Assembly (NCBI RefSeq): GCF_023343835.1
Contig: NC_064439.1
Span: 32,748,508-32,812,507 of the forward strand
DNA from: Lagopus muta
Lineage: Eukaryota > Chordata > Aves > Galliformes > Phasianidae
Reading direction: 5' to 3'
Length of the DNA: 64,000 nt
The position numbers and the translations under genes are program-made. The notes beneath the pieces are model-generated. The model searched no databases. It was not told where the DNA came from and saw only the letters and a program-made list of their open reading frames with translations. Shown here one piece after another: positions 62,871 to 64,000 of the stretch (its first letter is position 1; every line of letters begins with the position of its first letter).

Positions 62871-63014
62871 AGGGGAGAACTGGCCAACATCAAGGGAATC
62901 TATGTGTTCCTACATCTCTGCAAAGTATCAGTACTGAAGAGGATTCTTAGGTGGTACTTTCTGTATGGCACTTGTTTTTGGGAACTGGAAATATGTAGAA
63001 ATCTACTGATGTGA
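62871..63014 (+). other. Exon-like open segment, possible cryptic terminal exon
   Basis: A good acceptor (TTGTTTCTTGTGTGTTGCAG ending at 62870) is followed by 47 open codons, in phase with exon 5 (phase 0), ending at TGA 63012-63014. It begins RGELANIKGIYVF and does not resemble CREB5, whose next exon should start NISMHNAV. A 47-codon opening is not rare by chance. If used, it would truncate CREB5 before its bZIP domain. Confidence 0.2.
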
Positions 63015-63783
63015 ACTTCTGTGCAACTAGTTGTAAATTATGAGGTTTGGTGTTCCAGAGTCCACTTCAGCTCACAAAAAGTAGTTGCATAATGTGATTA
63101 AAGCCTACGAAAGGGCATCGGGTTACCTGATGATACTAGGTGTCTAGTGACCTCGGGATGTCTTATTCTGCACTCCTTCTATCGATCTGTTCAGCTTTTC
63201 AGTGGTGATCTTAAGGGTTCAGATGGATGACAGGAGGAGGGAGAAATCATTTAAATAAAAATTTAAAGAAAGGTTAAATTCACACTGGTTACCTAAACCT
63301 GTAACATTCATACTGTGTTTTCAATTAGTCTGCTGTACGTTCATTCTTACATTACCAACTGACAGGTAGGATTTTGAAGTGGGTCCCAGCAGGGCTTTAT
63401 GCAAATGCTAGAGACAAAGGCCACAAAAGAAAAGGGACTCCTCTATAACTATTACTAACAAAATGCTTCTAGCAGCCTGTACCTGGAGTAAGTGCAAAGT
63501 AGTATTTTCCTAATGGACCTACCAGTGCTTGGAGATCAATACCAGCAGAAAACTTACTCATGGCACAGAAAGGTCTTGTGAAAATATTTTTGTCAGGTTA
63601 ATTTCTTTGCACTCTGAAAGAAAGTTTTGTTTATTTTAGTATATCGCTGTGGCTTAGCACACAGCATGACACTGAAATCTTGTAAGAGAAAAACACTTCT
63701 TTTTTTTTTTTCCTTTCTTGGGAGTCATCATTTGAAAACTCAAAAGATACAATCCAGTTAGCCTCTTTCTCCTTCTTTCCCTC

Positions 63784-63810
63784 TTTATTTATTTATTTAT
63801 TTATTTATTT
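63784..63810 (+). repeat. (ATTT)n microsatellite
   Basis: About seven ATTT units in intron 5. Confidence 0.95.
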
Positions 63811-64000
63811 CAAGAAAGTGGGAGCCTGTGGGTAATCTATGAAAATTTGTTGCAATTACGCTGGTTAAGTGGGTTGGTGACAACCCAAATTAGCTGTGAA
63901 GTGCTGAGAGAACACTTCTAGGAACAGTATGTGTACCTGTAGCAGAAATGCTAATGACTCAAACCAGTGATTGAACACCTGGTGGGAAGGCAGAGCCAAC

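Larger units (their letters stand above)
12740..64000 (+). other. CREB5: CREB5 gene, 5' part (runs off right edge)
   Basis: Gene-level span from the inferred transcription start region to the window edge. CREB5 (CRE-BPa) is a nuclear bZIP transcription factor that binds CRE and AP-1 type sites as a homodimer or with JUN. Five exons are inferred (one or two noncoding or nearly so, three coding), each with GT/AG boundaries and matching phases. Only the first 97 codons are here; the human long isoform is about 508 residues as I remember it, so roughly 80% of the protein, including the His/Gln-rich region and bZIP, lies to the right. CREB5 is preferred over ATF2 or ATF7 because the finger begins NLEQERPFVCSAPGC and is followed by KFPSIKTDNMLSD, where ATF2/ATF7 have KFGPAR-type sequence. 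The exact 5' end is uncertain. Confidence 0.93.
61313..64000 (+). other. CREB5: CREB5 intron 5, 5' part
   Basis: Begins with donor GTGAGT and runs past the window edge. It contains an exon-like open segment at 62871, a purine-rich stretch around 62560-62690 and an ATTT microsatellite at 63784. The next true exon, expected to begin with the human NISMHNAV region, was not found here. Confidence 0.85.

Overview
This is a vertebrate nuclear segment, almost certainly from a bird. The repeats are truncated CR1 LINEs with the usual avian 3' end, there are no Alu/L1-type elements, intergenic gene density is low, and the one recognisable gene is split into short exons by long introns. A galliform such as chicken is the best guess, but I cannot fix the species.

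The gene is the 5' part of CREB5 (CRE-BPa), a bZIP transcription factor of the ATF2/ATF7/CREB5 family, on the + strand. Four junctions give a continuous frame of 97 codons: the start codon is the last three bases of an exon ending at 13422, followed by exons 48640-48711, 51758-51851 and 61191-61312. They encode the N-terminal C2H2 zinc finger and the TPTP phospho-acceptor motif of the transactivation domain. The basic region and leucine zipper lie beyond the right edge.

Layout. 1-12370: upstream flank with no convincing gene, a small CpG-rich patch with a strong CTCF-like site at the far left, and most of the CR1 copies. 12371-13460: CpG-island promoter with an AP-1 site, a perfect palindromic CRE and a further bZIP-like site, then a probable noncoding exon 1 and exon 2. 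13423-48639: a 35 kb intron with several candidate intragenic promoters (about 20.05-20.34 kb, 27.6-27.9 kb and 39.3-39.5 kb), simple repeats and possible enhancers. 48640-64000: three coding exons and their introns, with one unexplained exon-like open segment at 62871.

The sequence suggests a modular 5' end. Exon 3 carries its own AUG (Met8), so any upstream first exon spliced to it could give the shorter protein. The 13.4 kb exon adds a seven-residue N-terminus through an AUG that sits exactly at its 3' edge and is overlapped by a tiny upstream ORF. I found no CRISPR array, tRNA, rRNA, operon or other prokaryotic-style system. The points most worth following are the bZIP sites in a bZIP gene's own promoter, the junction-edge start codon with its uORF, and the possible alternative promoters.
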